From contig NZ_JBIUAG010000043.1 in assembly GCF_044547355.1 (NCBI RefSeq), forward strand, positions 1-64,000: DNA of 64,000 nt, given 5' to 3'. This document shows, piece after piece, positions 33,139 to 41,904 of the stretch (position 1 is its first letter; each line of letters opens with the position of its first letter). The position numbers were made by a program, and so were the translations under genes. This DNA comes from Kutzneria sp044547355. Lineage in GTDB: Bacteria; Actinomycetota; Actinomycetes; Mycobacteriales; Pseudonocardiaceae. The notes beneath the pieces are model-generated. The model was not told where the DNA came from. It was given only the letters and a program-made list of their open reading frames with translations, and searched no databases.

Positions 33139-34790
33139 GCACCGAGCAGATCGTTGAGCTGTCCGTCTTCCTGGTGCTGTTCGTGCTGGTCGCCGTCATG
33201 GGCTTCATGGCATCGCGCTGGCAGGCCGGCAACACCCTGGACCACCTGGACGAGTGGGGCCTGGGCGGCCGCAAGTTCGGCGCCTGGATCACCTGGTTCC
33301 TGGTCGGCGGCGACCTCTACACCGCCTACACCTTCGTGGCCGTGCCCGCGCTGATCTTCGGCGCCGGCGCGCTCGGCTTCTACGCGCTGCCCTACACCAT
33401 CGTGCTCTACCCGATCATCTTCCTGCCGTTGCAGCGGATGTGGTCGGTGTCCCGGATGCACGGCTACGTCACCCCGGCAGACTTCGTGCGCGGCCGCTAC
33501 GGCTCGTCGCTGCTGGCCCTGCTGATCGCCATCACCGGCATCGTCGCCACCATGCCGTACATCGCGTTGCAGCTGGTCGGCCTGGAGTCGGTGCTGCGGA
33601 CCATGGGCATCAACGGCAGCGGGCTGCTCGGCCACCTGCCGCTGTTCATCGCCTTCGTGATCCTGGCGCTCTACACCTACCAGTCCGGCCTGCGGGCTCC
33701 GGCGCTGATCGCCTTCGTCAAGGACGCGCTGATCTACCTGGTGATCATCGTGGCCATCGTCTACCTGCCGTCCAAGCTCGGCGGCTGGGGGCACATCTTC
33801 GACCAGGCCTCGACCTCGCTGGCCAAGACCAACCCCACCACCGGCAAGCCGTTCGGCTCCATCCTGCTCAGCCCGACCAACCAGCTCCAGTACGCCACGC
33901 TGGCGCTGGGCTCCGCGCTGGCGCTGTTCCTGTACCCGCACTCGATCACCGGCATCCTGGCCTCCAAGAGCCGGACCGTGATCAAGAAGAACATGGTCGC
34001 GCTGCCGGCCTACTCGCTGGTGCTGGGCCTGCTGGCGCTGCTGGGCTACGTCGCCCTGGTGTCCGGGGCCAAGCCGATCGTCAACCAGGCCACCGGCAAG
34101 GCCGACTCCAACACCATCGTGCCGGTGCTGTTCGGGCAGCAGTTCCCGGCCTGGTTCGCCGGCATCGCCTTCGCCGCCATCGGCATCGGCGCCCTGGTGC
34201 CGGCCGCGATCATGTCCATCGCCGCCGCCAACCTGTGGACCCGCAACATCTACAAGGAGTACTTCCGCCGCAACGCCACCCCCAAGCAGGAGGCCACCCA
34301 GGCCAAGCTGGCCTCCCTGGTGGTCAAGTTCGGCGCCGTCGCCTTCGTGCTGTTCGTGGACCCGCAGTTCTCCATCGACCTGCAACTGATCGGCGGCGTG
34401 ATCATTCTCCAGACCCTGCCGGCCGTGGCCATCGCGCTCTACACGCGCTGGCTGCACCGCTGGGGCCTGGTCGCCGGCTGGATCGTCGGCATGGGCTGGG
34501 GCCTCTACCTGCTCTACACCATTCCCAACCCCGCCAACGGCCACGCCCACTTCGGCGGCTCCGCCCTGGCCCTGAGCAACCTGTCCCTGCTCGGCTGGCA
34601 TCCCTTCGCCGGCTCCGCCGTCCAGATCTACGTCGGCGCCGTCGCCCTGGTCGCCAACCTGGTCATCGCGGTGATCGTCACCCTGATCGCCCGCCAGGCC
34701 AAGTGGTTCAACGGCCTCGACGCCACCAACCGCGGCGACTACGACGCCGACGACGGCAACCCCAAACTGAAGGAAATCGCCCTCCACTGA
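33135..34790 (+). CDS. Sodium:solute symporter, MctP-like monocarboxylate transporter
   Basis: 551 aa, about 13 transmembrane helices. SSF signatures are WGLGGRKFGAWITWFLVGGD, RMHGYVTPADFVRGRYGS and YQSGLRAPALIAFVKD. With the DUF3311 partner the best fit is MctP-type uptake of pyruvate, lactate or other short acids; the exact substrate is unproven. The unit ends in a strong terminator hairpin. Confidence 0.9.
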   Translation: MSTEQIVELSVFLVLFVLVAVMGFMASRWQAGNTLDHLDEWGLGGRKFGAWITWFLVGGDLYTAYTFVAVPALIFGAGALGFYALPYTIVLYPIIFLPLQRMWSVSRMHGYVTPADFVRGRYGSSLLALLIAITGIVATMPYIALQLVGLESVLRTMGINGSGLLGHLPLFIAFVILALYTYQSGLRAPALIAFVKDALIYLVIIVAIVYLPSKLGGWGHIFDQASTSLAKTNPTTGKPFGSILLSPTNQLQYATLALGSALALFLYPHSITGILASKSRTVIKKNMVALPAYSLVLGLLALLGYVALVSGAKPIVNQATGKADSNTIVPVLFGQQFPAWFAGIAFAAIGIGALVPAAIMSIAAANLWTRNIYKEYFRRNATPKQEATQAKLASLVVKFGAVAFVLFVDPQFSIDLQLIGGVIILQTLPAVAIALYTRWLHRWGLVAGWIVGMGWGLYLLYTIPNPANGHAHFGGSALALSNLSLLGWHPFAGSAVQIYVGAVALVANLVIAVIVTLIARQAKWFNGLDATNRGDYDADDGNPKLKEIALH

Positions 34791-34810
34791 CCCCCGCGTC
34801 ACACATCCCC

Positions 34811-34863
34811 GCTTGGAAGGGGGCTTTCCTACACTCGGAGTGGAGGAAAGCCCCCTTCCAAGC
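34811..34863. terminator. Long perfect bidirectional terminator hairpin
   Basis: GCTTGGAAGGGGGCTTTCCT / AGGAAAGCCCCCTTCCAAGC, 20 bp perfect stem, with CACTC/GAGTG continuing into the loop. It lies between the convergent transporter and SDR genes. Confidence 0.85.
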
Positions 34864-34865
34864 GT

Positions 34866-35672
34866 TCAGGTCATGGGGAACAGGCGGCGCATGAAGGCGT
34901 CCCAGAGCGGGGTCGGCAGGGTGCGGTAGAGCAGGGGCAGGATCCGGGCCGCCGGGCCGATCTTGTAGCGGGCCTTGGGGTTTCGCGCCGTCACGGCCCG
35001 CAGCACGACCTTGGCCACCTGCTCCGGCGTGGACATACCCGGGGCGCCGGGGCGGGTGTAGCGGATCATCCGCTCATGGTGGTTGGTGCGGAACTTCTCA
35101 TACGGGCCAACGGTTTCCGGCCAGGTCGAGGCCTGCGTGGCGGCGAAGGAGGAGACCACGCCGCCGGGTTCCAGCAGCGACACCCGCACGCCGAACCGGC
35201 GCACCTCCATGCGCAGCGCGTCGGACAGGGCCTCCAGCGACCACTTGGTCATGTCGTACGCGGCCGAGGCCGGCACCCCGATCAGCCCGCCGGCCGAGCC
35301 GACGTTGACGATCACGCCACGGCCGCGTTCCCGCATCGCCGGCAGCGCCAGCTGGCAGAGCCGGACCGCGCCGAACACGTTGGTCTCGAACTGCGCTCGC
35401 AGCCGGTCGAGCGACACCTGCTCGACCGGGCCGGCCTGGGCGTAGCCGGCGTTGTTCACCAGGGCGTCGAGCGGGCCGGCGGCCTCGATCGCCGCGACTC
35501 GGGACTGCTCGTCGGTGACGTCGAGCTGGACCAGCCGGCAGCCCTGGTCGGCCAGGTCGGCAATGGTGTCGATCTTTCGCGCGGATGCCCAGACCGGCAA
35601 GCCCGCGCGGGCCAGGGCGACGGCGGCGGCGCGACCGACGCCGGTCGAGCAGCCGGTGATCAGAACGGCCAT
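34866..35672 (-). CDS. Short-chain dehydrogenase/reductase
   Basis: 268 aa. TGCSTGVGRAAAVALA (cofactor loop), LVNNAGYAQ, VNVGSAGGLIG (Ser) and YDMTKWSLEALSDAL (Tyr, Lys). The extended C-terminus and FETNVFGAVRLCQLALP fit the retinol/17-beta-HSD-like group of SDRs. It is divergent from a TetR repressor with two matching operators in the 75 bp between, so it is very likely the target of that repressor. Confidence 0.88.
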   Translation of the reverse strand: MAVLITGCSTGVGRAAAVALARAGLPVWASARKIDTIADLADQGCRLVQLDVTDEQSRVAAIEAAGPLDALVNNAGYAQAGPVEQVSLDRLRAQFETNVFGAVRLCQLALPAMRERGRGVIVNVGSAGGLIGVPASAAYDMTKWSLEALSDALRMEVRRFGVRVSLLEPGGVVSSFAATQASTWPETVGPYEKFRTNHHERMIRYTRPGAPGMSTPEQVAKVVLRAVTARNPKARYKIGPAARILPLLYRTLPTPLWDAFMRRLFPMT

Positions 35673-35680
35673 GACTCCCC

Positions 35681-35734
35681 CTTACTAAATGCTCAGTAAG
35701 TGCCACGGTAGGGCCTTACTGAATGTTCAGCAAG
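35681..35734. promoter_or_regulatory. Twin TetR-type operators between SDR and TetR genes
   Basis: Two related 20 bp palindromes, CTTACTAAATGCTCAGTAAG (35681-35700) and CTTACTGAATGTTCAGCAAG (35715-35734), with a 34 bp period. The shared pattern TTACTnAATGnTCAGnAAG fits a TetR dimer site. They cover the divergent promoters and imply control of both genes. Confidence 0.75.
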
Positions 35735-35747
35735 TAGGCTGGGGGCC

Positions 35748-36275
35748 GTGGCCGACACCAAGCAGCGCATCCAGGACGTGGCCCGCGAGCTGTTCGCGCG
35801 CCAGGGCTACACCGGCACCTCGATGGCCGACATCGCGGGCCGGCTGTCGATCACGCCGGCCGCGCTCTACTACCACTACAAGTCCAAGGCCGACGTGCTC
35901 GACGCGCTGCTGGCCGAGCCGCTCGCGGCCTACGCGGAGCTGGCCGAGCGCGCCTCGGTGCTGACGCCGGCCGAACTGCTGGCGGCGTTCGTCGACTTCA
36001 CCGCACGGGCCAACGCGGTGATCCCCGTGGTCACGGGCGACCCGGCCGTCCGCGACCTGCTCGACGAGCGGTTTCCCCGCAGCCCCAAGGAGATGATGGA
36101 CGCTGTGATCGCCGCGCTGGCCGGGCCGGACCCGGACCGGCCGGCGCTGATCCGCGCCCACGCCGCGTTCGCCGTCGTCAAGGAGGCGACCGCGGCCGTG
36201 CTGGCCGAGCGCGGCCTGGAATCCGCTGACCGCAAGGAGATCCTGGCCGCGGCGCGCCGGGTGCTCGACGCCTAG
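35748..36275 (+). CDS. TetR-family transcriptional regulator
   Basis: 175 aa, GTG start. The N-terminal HTH is TKQRIQDVARELFARQGYTG TSMADIAGRLSITPAALYYHYKSK (residues 2-46). The C-terminal ligand domain is generic. It controls probably itself and the divergent SDR through the twin palindromes upstream. Its stop overlaps the convergent ROK kinase stop. Confidence 0.92.
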   Translation: MADTKQRIQDVARELFARQGYTGTSMADIAGRLSITPAALYYHYKSKADVLDALLAEPLAAYAELAERASVLTPAELLAAFVDFTARANAVIPVVTGDPAVRDLLDERFPRSPKEMMDAVIAALAGPDPDRPALIRAHAAFAVVKEATAAVLAERGLESADRKEILAAARRVLDA

Positions 36276-37162
36276 AGCAACACCAGCGCGGCCGCGCCGA
36301 CGAGGCCGGAGTCGTCGCGCTCGGCTTTGACCACCCGCAGGCCGCGCAGGAACGACAGGCCGGCGTGCACCTTCAACGTGCGGCGGATGGGGTCGAAGAG
36401 CAGGTCGCCGGTCTTGGAGATGCCGCCGCCGATGACGGCGAGGTCGAGGTCGCAGATGGCGGCGGCCGCGGCGATGGACAGGCCGACGGCCTGGCCGCAG
36501 CGTTCGAAGGCGGCGGAGGCGACGGGGTCGCCGGCGCGGGCGGAGTCGGCCAGCGCGATGGCGTCGGCGCCGGACCAGCCCTGTGCCCGGGCCCACCGCA
36601 CCATGTTGGGCCCGCCGGCGACGGTCTCGACGCAGCCCCGGCCGCCGCAGGTGCACGGCCAGCCGTCGGGCTCGGCGACGACGTGGCCGATGTGCCCGGC
36701 GTTGCCGGTGCGCCCGCCGAAGGGCTTGCCGTCCAGCACGAGCCCGCCGCCGACGCCGGTGGACACGACCATGCCGACCATGAACCGGCTGCCGCGGCCG
36801 GCCCCGAGCCAGTGCTCGCCCAGGGCGATGCACAGGCCGTCGCCGGCCAGCGAGACCGGCGCCCCGGGCAGCAGGGCCTGAACCCGGTCGCGCAGCGGGA
36901 AAGCCTGCCAGCCGTTGATGTTGATGGGGCTGACGGTGCCGGCGTCGGAGTCGACGGGGCCGGCGGAGCCGATGCCGACGGCGCCGGGAACCGTGCCGTC
37001 GAGCACCTCGGCGACCAGGTCGGCGACGGCCTGCCAGGCCAGCTCGGCGTCGTGCGCGGGAGTAGGCCGGACGGCGCGGCGCAGCACCTCGCCGCGCGAG
37101 TCGACCAGCCCGGCGGCGATCTTGGTGCCGCCCACGTCGAGCGCCAGCACGTGGTCGGTCAC
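36272..37162 (-). CDS. ROK-family sugar kinase
   Basis: 296 aa. ATP motif DVGGTKIAAGLVD at the N-terminus, ROK zinc motif CTCGGRGCVETVAGG and GVGGGLVLDG. No N-terminal DNA-binding domain, so it is a kinase (glucokinase-type) and not a ROK repressor. It is last in a sugar-transport operon, 12 bp after the MalG-type permease, and probably phosphorylates the imported sugar. Confidence 0.9.
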   Translation of the reverse strand: MTDHVLALDVGGTKIAAGLVDSRGEVLRRAVRPTPAHDAELAWQAVADLVAEVLDGTVPGAVGIGSAGPVDSDAGTVSPININGWQAFPLRDRVQALLPGAPVSLAGDGLCIALGEHWLGAGRGSRFMVGMVVSTGVGGGLVLDGKPFGGRTGNAGHIGHVVAEPDGWPCTCGGRGCVETVAGGPNMVRWARAQGWSGADAIALADSARAGDPVASAAFERCGQAVGLSIAAAAAICDLDLAVIGGGISKTGDLLFDPIRRTLKVHAGLSFLRGLRVVKAERDDSGLVGAAALVLL

Positions 37163-37174
37163 CGGTGTTCCTCC

Positions 37175-37990
37175 CTAGGCCTTGACTGCTCCGGCCATGC
37201 TAAAGCCGCCGCCGAGCCAGCGGGACACCACCAGATACAGCCCCAGCACCGGCGTGGTGTAGAGGATCGAGTAGGCGGCCAGCTGCCCGTAGGCCACCAG
37301 GCCGTTCTGGCCGAAGAAGTTGTAGATGTTCACCGAGGCCGGCGTCTTGGCCGGATCGAGCAGCAGCACGAACGGCACGAAGAAGTTGCCCCAGGCCTGG
37401 ATGAACGTGAAGATCCCGACCACGGCCACGCCCGGGGCCATCAGCGGCAGCACGATCGAGCGCAGCGCCTGCATCGACGACGCCCCGTCCACCCAGGCCG
37501 CCTCCTCCAGGCTGACCGGGATGCCGTCCATGAAGTTCTTGCACATCCAGATGGCCATCGGCAGCGCGGTGGCGGCCAGGAAAACCGTGGTGCCCCACAG
37601 GGAGTCGACCAGGTCGAGCCGGACGAACAGGCCGTACACCGGCACCATGATCGCGGTCACCGGCAGGCCGGTGGTGAACAGGATCGTGTAGAGGAACGGC
37701 CGCCGGAACCGGAGTTGGTAGCGGGACAGCGGATACGCCGCCAGCACGGCCACGATGATCACGATGACGGCCGCGCCGCCGCTGATGAACAGGCCGTTGA
37801 GCAGCGGCCGCCCGCCGATCTCCCAGGTCAGGATGTGGCCGAAGTTGGACAGGGTGAACTGGCCGGGCACCTGGGCCGACAGGCCGCCGCGGGCGTCGAA
37901 CGACGCCGTCACCAGCCACAGCAGCGGCGCCACGAACAGCAGGGCGATGACCAACAGCACCAGGTTGACCACCAAGCGGGGCCCACGCAT
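37175..37990 (-). CDS. Sugar ABC transporter permease, MalG type
   Basis: 271 aa, six helices. The cytoplasmic EAA loop is EEAAWVDGASSMQALRSIVL. The CUT1 family imports oligosaccharides and sugar alcohols. It is directly adjacent to the MalF-type gene. No ATPase gene is in the operon, as in other actinomycete CUT1 systems that share an MsiK-type ATPase. Confidence 0.92.
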   Translation of the reverse strand: MRGPRLVVNLVLLVIALLFVAPLLWLVTASFDARGGLSAQVPGQFTLSNFGHILTWEIGGRPLLNGLFISGGAAVIVIIVAVLAAYPLSRYQLRFRRPFLYTILFTTGLPVTAIMVPVYGLFVRLDLVDSLWGTTVFLAATALPMAIWMCKNFMDGIPVSLEEAAWVDGASSMQALRSIVLPLMAPGVAVVGIFTFIQAWGNFFVPFVLLLDPAKTPASVNIYNFFGQNGLVAYGQLAAYSILYTTPVLGLYLVVSRWLGGGFSMAGAVKA

Positions 37991-38860
37991 TCAGACCTCC
38001 GCCTTCAGGCTGCGGATGTAGACCAGGGAGAACACCGCGCCGAGCACCAGCAGCACCAGCGCGATCGCGGTGCCGTAGCCGATCTGGCCGAACTTGAACG
38101 CCTGCTCGTACATCAGCAGCGGCAGCGTCTGGGTCTTGTTGTCGGGCCCGCCCGCGGTCAGCACGTAGATCAGCCCGAACACGCCCAGCGTCTGGAGGGT
38201 GATCAGCATCAGGTTGGTGACCACGGTCCGGCGCATCACCGGCAGCACCACGTGCCAGAACCGGCCCAGCGGCCCGGCCCCGTCCACCTCGGCCGCCTCG
38301 ACCAGATCGCTGGGCACCTCGGACAGCGCCGCCTGGTAGACCAGCATGGAGAACGCCGTGCCCCGCCAGACGTTGGCCAGCACCACGGCCAGCATCGGCG
38401 CGGTGTAGAGCCAGTTCTGGCTCAGGCCGAACCAGCCGAGCACCTCGTTGAGCGTGCCCTGGGCGTTGAGGAAGGCGTAGATGGCAAACGCCGCAACGAC
38501 TTCCGGCAGCACCCAGGCCGCGACCACCACCGTGCCAACGACCCCGCGCAGCACCTTTCCGCGGTGCTGCATGAAAACCGCCAGCAGCATGCCCATGCCG
38601 TTCTGCCCGACCACGGCCGAGAGCACCACAAAAACCACCGTCAGCCACAGCGACGCGGCCACGTTGGGGCTGGTGAACGCGGTGGTGAAGTTGTCGAGAC
38701 CGACGAACCGGGGCCGCCGGGCCGCGATCCCGCTCAGCGCGGAGTTGGTGAACGCCGCGTAGAAGCACCACAGGATCGGGCCGGCGACGAACAGTCCCAA
38801 CAGGACGATCGACGGGGCGAGCGGCGGCAGCCACACCCCGATGCGGGGGGAGCGCCTCAA
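37991..38860 (-). CDS. Sugar ABC transporter permease, MalF type
   Basis: 289 aa from TTG 38860, which overlaps the binding-protein stop in TTGA; an open frame reaches 38911 but that region lies inside the upstream gene. Six helices, EAA loop VEAAEVDGAGPLGRFWHVVL. It forms the channel with the MalG-type partner immediately downstream. Confidence 0.88.
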   Translation of the reverse strand: MRRSPRIGVWLPPLAPSIVLLGLFVAGPILWCFYAAFTNSALSGIAARRPRFVGLDNFTTAFTSPNVAASLWLTVVFVVLSAVVGQNGMGMLLAVFMQHRGKVLRGVVGTVVVAAWVLPEVVAAFAIYAFLNAQGTLNEVLGWFGLSQNWLYTAPMLAVVLANVWRGTAFSMLVYQAALSEVPSDLVEAAEVDGAGPLGRFWHVVLPVMRRTVVTNLMLITLQTLGVFGLIYVLTAGGPDNKTQTLPLLMYEQAFKFGQIGYGTAIALVLLVLGAVFSLVYIRSLKAEV

Positions 38861-40218
38861 CCGGTCTTCACCTTGTCCGCGCCGACCGCCTTGGCCACGT
38901 CCTTGCCCCACTGCTCGGCCGCCTGCGCCGGGTCGCCGCCGTTGACCACCGAGTCACCGGCCACGTCCATGGCGTTGGAGACCTGCGGGTACTCGGCCAG
39001 CGTCGGCCGGTACCGGGTGAAGGAGACCAGGCTGCTCCAGAACGGCTCGGTCGGGTCCGACGCGGCCAGCCGCGGATCGGACTTCACGTCCTCGCGCACC
39101 GGCAGCCACGAGCAGGCCACGTCGATGGCCGCCGAGTTCTCCTTGTTCAGCGCGGTCTGGATGAACTTCATGGACGCGTCGGCGTTGCCGGTGGACGCGC
39201 CGACCGCCAGAGTCCAGCCGCCGGACAGCGTCACGTTGCCGGGGGCCTGGCCGTTCTGGGTCGGGAACTTGGTGGTGCCCAGGGTCTTCGACCACGCCGG
39301 CCACGGCGCGACGCCGCCGTCCTGCCAGTACCGGGCGTACCAGCCGCCGTCCATCATGAAGCCGATCTTGCTCTGGGACATCAGCAGCGGCATCTGGGTC
39401 TGCGCCCACTGGGTGTCCTCGGCCTGGGCGGCGGTCTGGGCCAGGCCCTCCTTCATCACCGTCTGCACGAAGCCGAGCGCGTCCTGGAAGCCCTTGCTGG
39501 GGGCCACCCACTTGCCGGCCTGCTCGTCGTAGAGGTTCTTGGTCGGCGTGCCGTAGAGCAGCATCTCCAGCGTCTGCATGGACATCGCCTCGGCCGCCGG
39601 CTTGCCCAGCGGCAGGTACATCGGCTCCACGTCGGGCTGGGTCTGCTTGATCTTGCGGGCCGCGTCCAGCACGTCGTTCCAGGTTTTGGGCTGCCAGTCG
39701 GCCGGCAGCCCGGCCTTGGCGAAGATGTCCTTGTTGAACCACAGGCCGCGCGAGTCGGTGCCCATCGGCACCGCGTAGGTCTTGCCGTCCACCGCCTTGC
39801 CGGCCTGCTTGGTGGTCGGGATGAACTGGCTGCTCCAGTCCGGCCACTTGCTCAGGTAGTCGTCGATGGGCAGCAGGTAGCCGGCGGCGGCGTCCGCGTT
39901 GACGTTGAAGCTGTCCTCGAACAGCACGTCCGGCGCGGTCGACGGGGACCGCTGCATCAGCTGCACCTTGGCCAGGTAGTCGCTGTCCAGACTGGACACC
40001 GGCGTGAGCTGGGCGGTGATGCCCGGATTGGCCGCCTCGAACTGCTTCTTCACGTCCTTCATGAACGTGTCCATCTGCGGGAAGTCACTGTAGTTGCGGT
40101 AGACGATCTTGATCGTCTTGGCGTCGCCGCTCGCGGAGTCCCCGCCCCCGCCGCAGGCGGCCAGCGGCAGGGTCAGGGCCGCGACGGCCAGACCTGCGAC
40201 GACGGTGCGTGCCCGCAT
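38857..40218 (-). CDS. Sugar ABC transporter substrate-binding lipoprotein
   Basis: 453 aa from ATG 40218, with GGGGAGG upstream. Lipobox LPLAAC (Cys21) then a Gly/Ser linker. The extracellular solute-binding (type 1) fold shows IKIVYRNYSDFPQMDTFMKD, APDVLFEDSFN, YAVPMGTDSRGLWFNKDIFA and GKIGFMM-type MSQSKIGFMMDGGWYARYW. First gene of the operon binding protein - MalF - MalG - ROK. The sugar cannot be told from sequence. Confidence 0.92.
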   Translation of the reverse strand: MRARTVVAGLAVAALTLPLAACGGGGDSASGDAKTIKIVYRNYSDFPQMDTFMKDVKKQFEAANPGITAQLTPVSSLDSDYLAKVQLMQRSPSTAPDVLFEDSFNVNADAAAGYLLPIDDYLSKWPDWSSQFIPTTKQAGKAVDGKTYAVPMGTDSRGLWFNKDIFAKAGLPADWQPKTWNDVLDAARKIKQTQPDVEPMYLPLGKPAAEAMSMQTLEMLLYGTPTKNLYDEQAGKWVAPSKGFQDALGFVQTVMKEGLAQTAAQAEDTQWAQTQMPLLMSQSKIGFMMDGGWYARYWQDGGVAPWPAWSKTLGTTKFPTQNGQAPGNVTLSGGWTLAVGASTGNADASMKFIQTALNKENSAAIDVACSWLPVREDVKSDPRLAASDPTEPFWSSLVSFTRYRPTLAEYPQVSNAMDVAGDSVVNGGDPAQAAEQWGKDVAKAVGADKVKTG

Positions 40219-40338
40219 GGGCGCCTCCCCTTGGTCGACTGCGACGTGGACCACAGGGGGCGACCGTAAATCCGGTGATCGAACAAAGTCAACGCACTGT
40301 CGTGACTTGGCGGCAGTTCGTGACAGGAACGGACATCG

Positions 40339-41094
40339 TCACGCGTTGTCACCGGTCGGGTTGAGCACGCGGGCCAGGAACGTCCGGGTCCGCTCCTGCG
40401 TCGGCGCGCCGATGACCTGGGCCGGCGGGCCCTGCTCGACGACCACGCCGCCGTCCATGAACAGCACCGTGTCGGCGACCTCGCGGGCGAACTGCATCTC
40501 GTGGGTCACCACCAGCATCGTCATGCCCTCGCCGGCCAACGTGCGCATCACGCCCAGCACGTCGCCGACCAGCTCCGGGTCCAGCGCCGAGGTCGGCTCG
40601 TCGAACAGCATCACCTGCGGGTCCATCGACAGCGCGCGGGCGATCGCCGCCCGCTGCTGCTGGCCACCCGACAGCTGCGCGGGCATCGACTGCTCGCGAC
40701 CGTCCAGGCCGACCTTGGCCAGGTTCCGCCTGGCGATGCGCTCGGCCTCCTCCCGGTTGCGCCCCAACACCTTTCGCTGCGCGATGGTCAGGTTGTCCAG
40801 CACCGTCAGGTGGGTGAACAGGTTGAAGCCCTGGAACACCATGCCCAGCCGGCGGCGGGCCTTGTCGATGTCCACGTCCGGGTCGGTCAGCTCGGTGCCG
40901 TCGACCACGACCGTGCCGGAATCGGGCTGCTCCAACAGGTTCACGCAGCGCAGCAGCGTGGACTTGCCCGAGCCGGACGGCCCGATGATGCACACCACGT
41001 CGCCGCGCTCGACCGTCAGGTCGATGCCGCGCAGCACCTGGAGCGGGCCGAAAGCCTTGTGCAGCCCGGAAATCTCGACGACGTTCGCGCTCAC
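40339..41094 (-). CDS. Polar amino-acid ABC transporter ATPase (GlnQ type, system 1)
   Basis: 251 aa from GTG 41094, overlapping the permease stop as GTGA. Walker A GPSGSGKST, Q-loop FQGFNLF, signature LSGGQQQR, Walker B VMLFDEPTSALDPELV, H-loop VTHEM. It is a PAAT-type ATPase, paralogous to the one at 43937. It energises uptake by the permease and binding protein upstream. Confidence 0.93.
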   Translation of the reverse strand: MSANVVEISGLHKAFGPLQVLRGIDLTVERGDVVCIIGPSGSGKSTLLRCVNLLEQPDSGTVVVDGTELTDPDVDIDKARRRLGMVFQGFNLFTHLTVLDNLTIAQRKVLGRNREEAERIARRNLAKVGLDGREQSMPAQLSGGQQQRAAIARALSMDPQVMLFDEPTSALDPELVGDVLGVMRTLAGEGMTMLVVTHEMQFAREVADTVLFMDGGVVVEQGPPAQVIGAPTQERTRTFLARVLNPTGDNA

Positions 41095-41900
41095 GTGAGC
41101 ACCTCCAGGCCGCGCTTGGACTTGCCGCCGGTGCGCCGCTCCAGGTAGCGGGACAGGTAGGACAGCGGGATCGTGATGATCAGGTAGCACAGGCCGGCGA
41201 CGATCAGCGGCGTCATCGACTGCACCGTGTTCATCGCGTCCCGGCCGTACTTGGTCAGCTCGTACTCGGCGCCGGTCAGGCCGAGCAGGTAGACCAGCGA
41301 GGAGTCCTTGGCCAGCAGGATCAGCTCGTTGGTCAGCGGCGGCAGCACGATCCGGAACGCCTGCGGGATGATGATCGACACCATCGCCCGGAACTGGGAC
41401 ATGCCCAGCGAGCGGGCCGCCTCCAGCTGCCCCTTGGGCACGGCCTGGATGCCGGCCCGGATGGTCTCGGCCATGTACGCCGCGCCGACCAGTCCCAGCG
41501 CCACCACCACCGTGCTCAGTGTGGTGAACCGGATGTGGAAGGCGATCGGCACGCCGAAACCGAAGGCCAGGAACACCAGCAGGGCCGGCACACCGCGGAA
41601 GAACTCGATGTAGACCCCGGCGATCCAGCGGTAGGGCGGCACCGAGGACAGCCGCATCAACGCCAGGATCAGACCCAGGATCAGACCGAAGAGGAAGCCC
41701 AGCACCGTGTACTTGACGGTGTTGACCAACGCCACCGACAGCACGTCCGGGAACAGTTGGCGGGCCGCGTCCAGGTCGAAGAAGCCGCGCTGGATGTCGC
41801 CCCAGTTGGTGGCGAACACCAACACCAGGATGACGACCACCAGCACGCCGTACTGCGTGCCCCTGATCGCCCGCTGCCGCTGCCGACGGGTCAGCGCCAC
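41091..41900 (-). CDS. Polar amino-acid ABC transporter permease (system 1)
   Basis: 269 aa with five main helices and a HisM/GlnP-type pattern: YIEFFRGVPALLVFLAFGFG and the EAA loop LEAARSLGMSQFRAMVSIII. The C-terminal tail is Arg/Lys-rich. It overlaps the ATPase by four bases and follows the binding protein by four bases. Confidence 0.93.
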   Translation of the reverse strand: MALTRRQRQRAIRGTQYGVLVVVILVLVFATNWGDIQRGFFDLDAARQLFPDVLSVALVNTVKYTVLGFLFGLILGLILALMRLSSVPPYRWIAGVYIEFFRGVPALLVFLAFGFGVPIAFHIRFTTLSTVVVALGLVGAAYMAETIRAGIQAVPKGQLEAARSLGMSQFRAMVSIIIPQAFRIVLPPLTNELILLAKDSSLVYLLGLTGAEYELTKYGRDAMNTVQSMTPLIVAGLCYLIITIPLSYLSRYLERRTGGKSKRGLEVLT

Positions 41901-41904
41901 CGGC

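Noticed and set aside
36365..39532. Long plus-strand open frame across the ROK and sugar-permease genes
   Set aside because: It is antisense to intact genes with clear family motifs; low-complexity translation.
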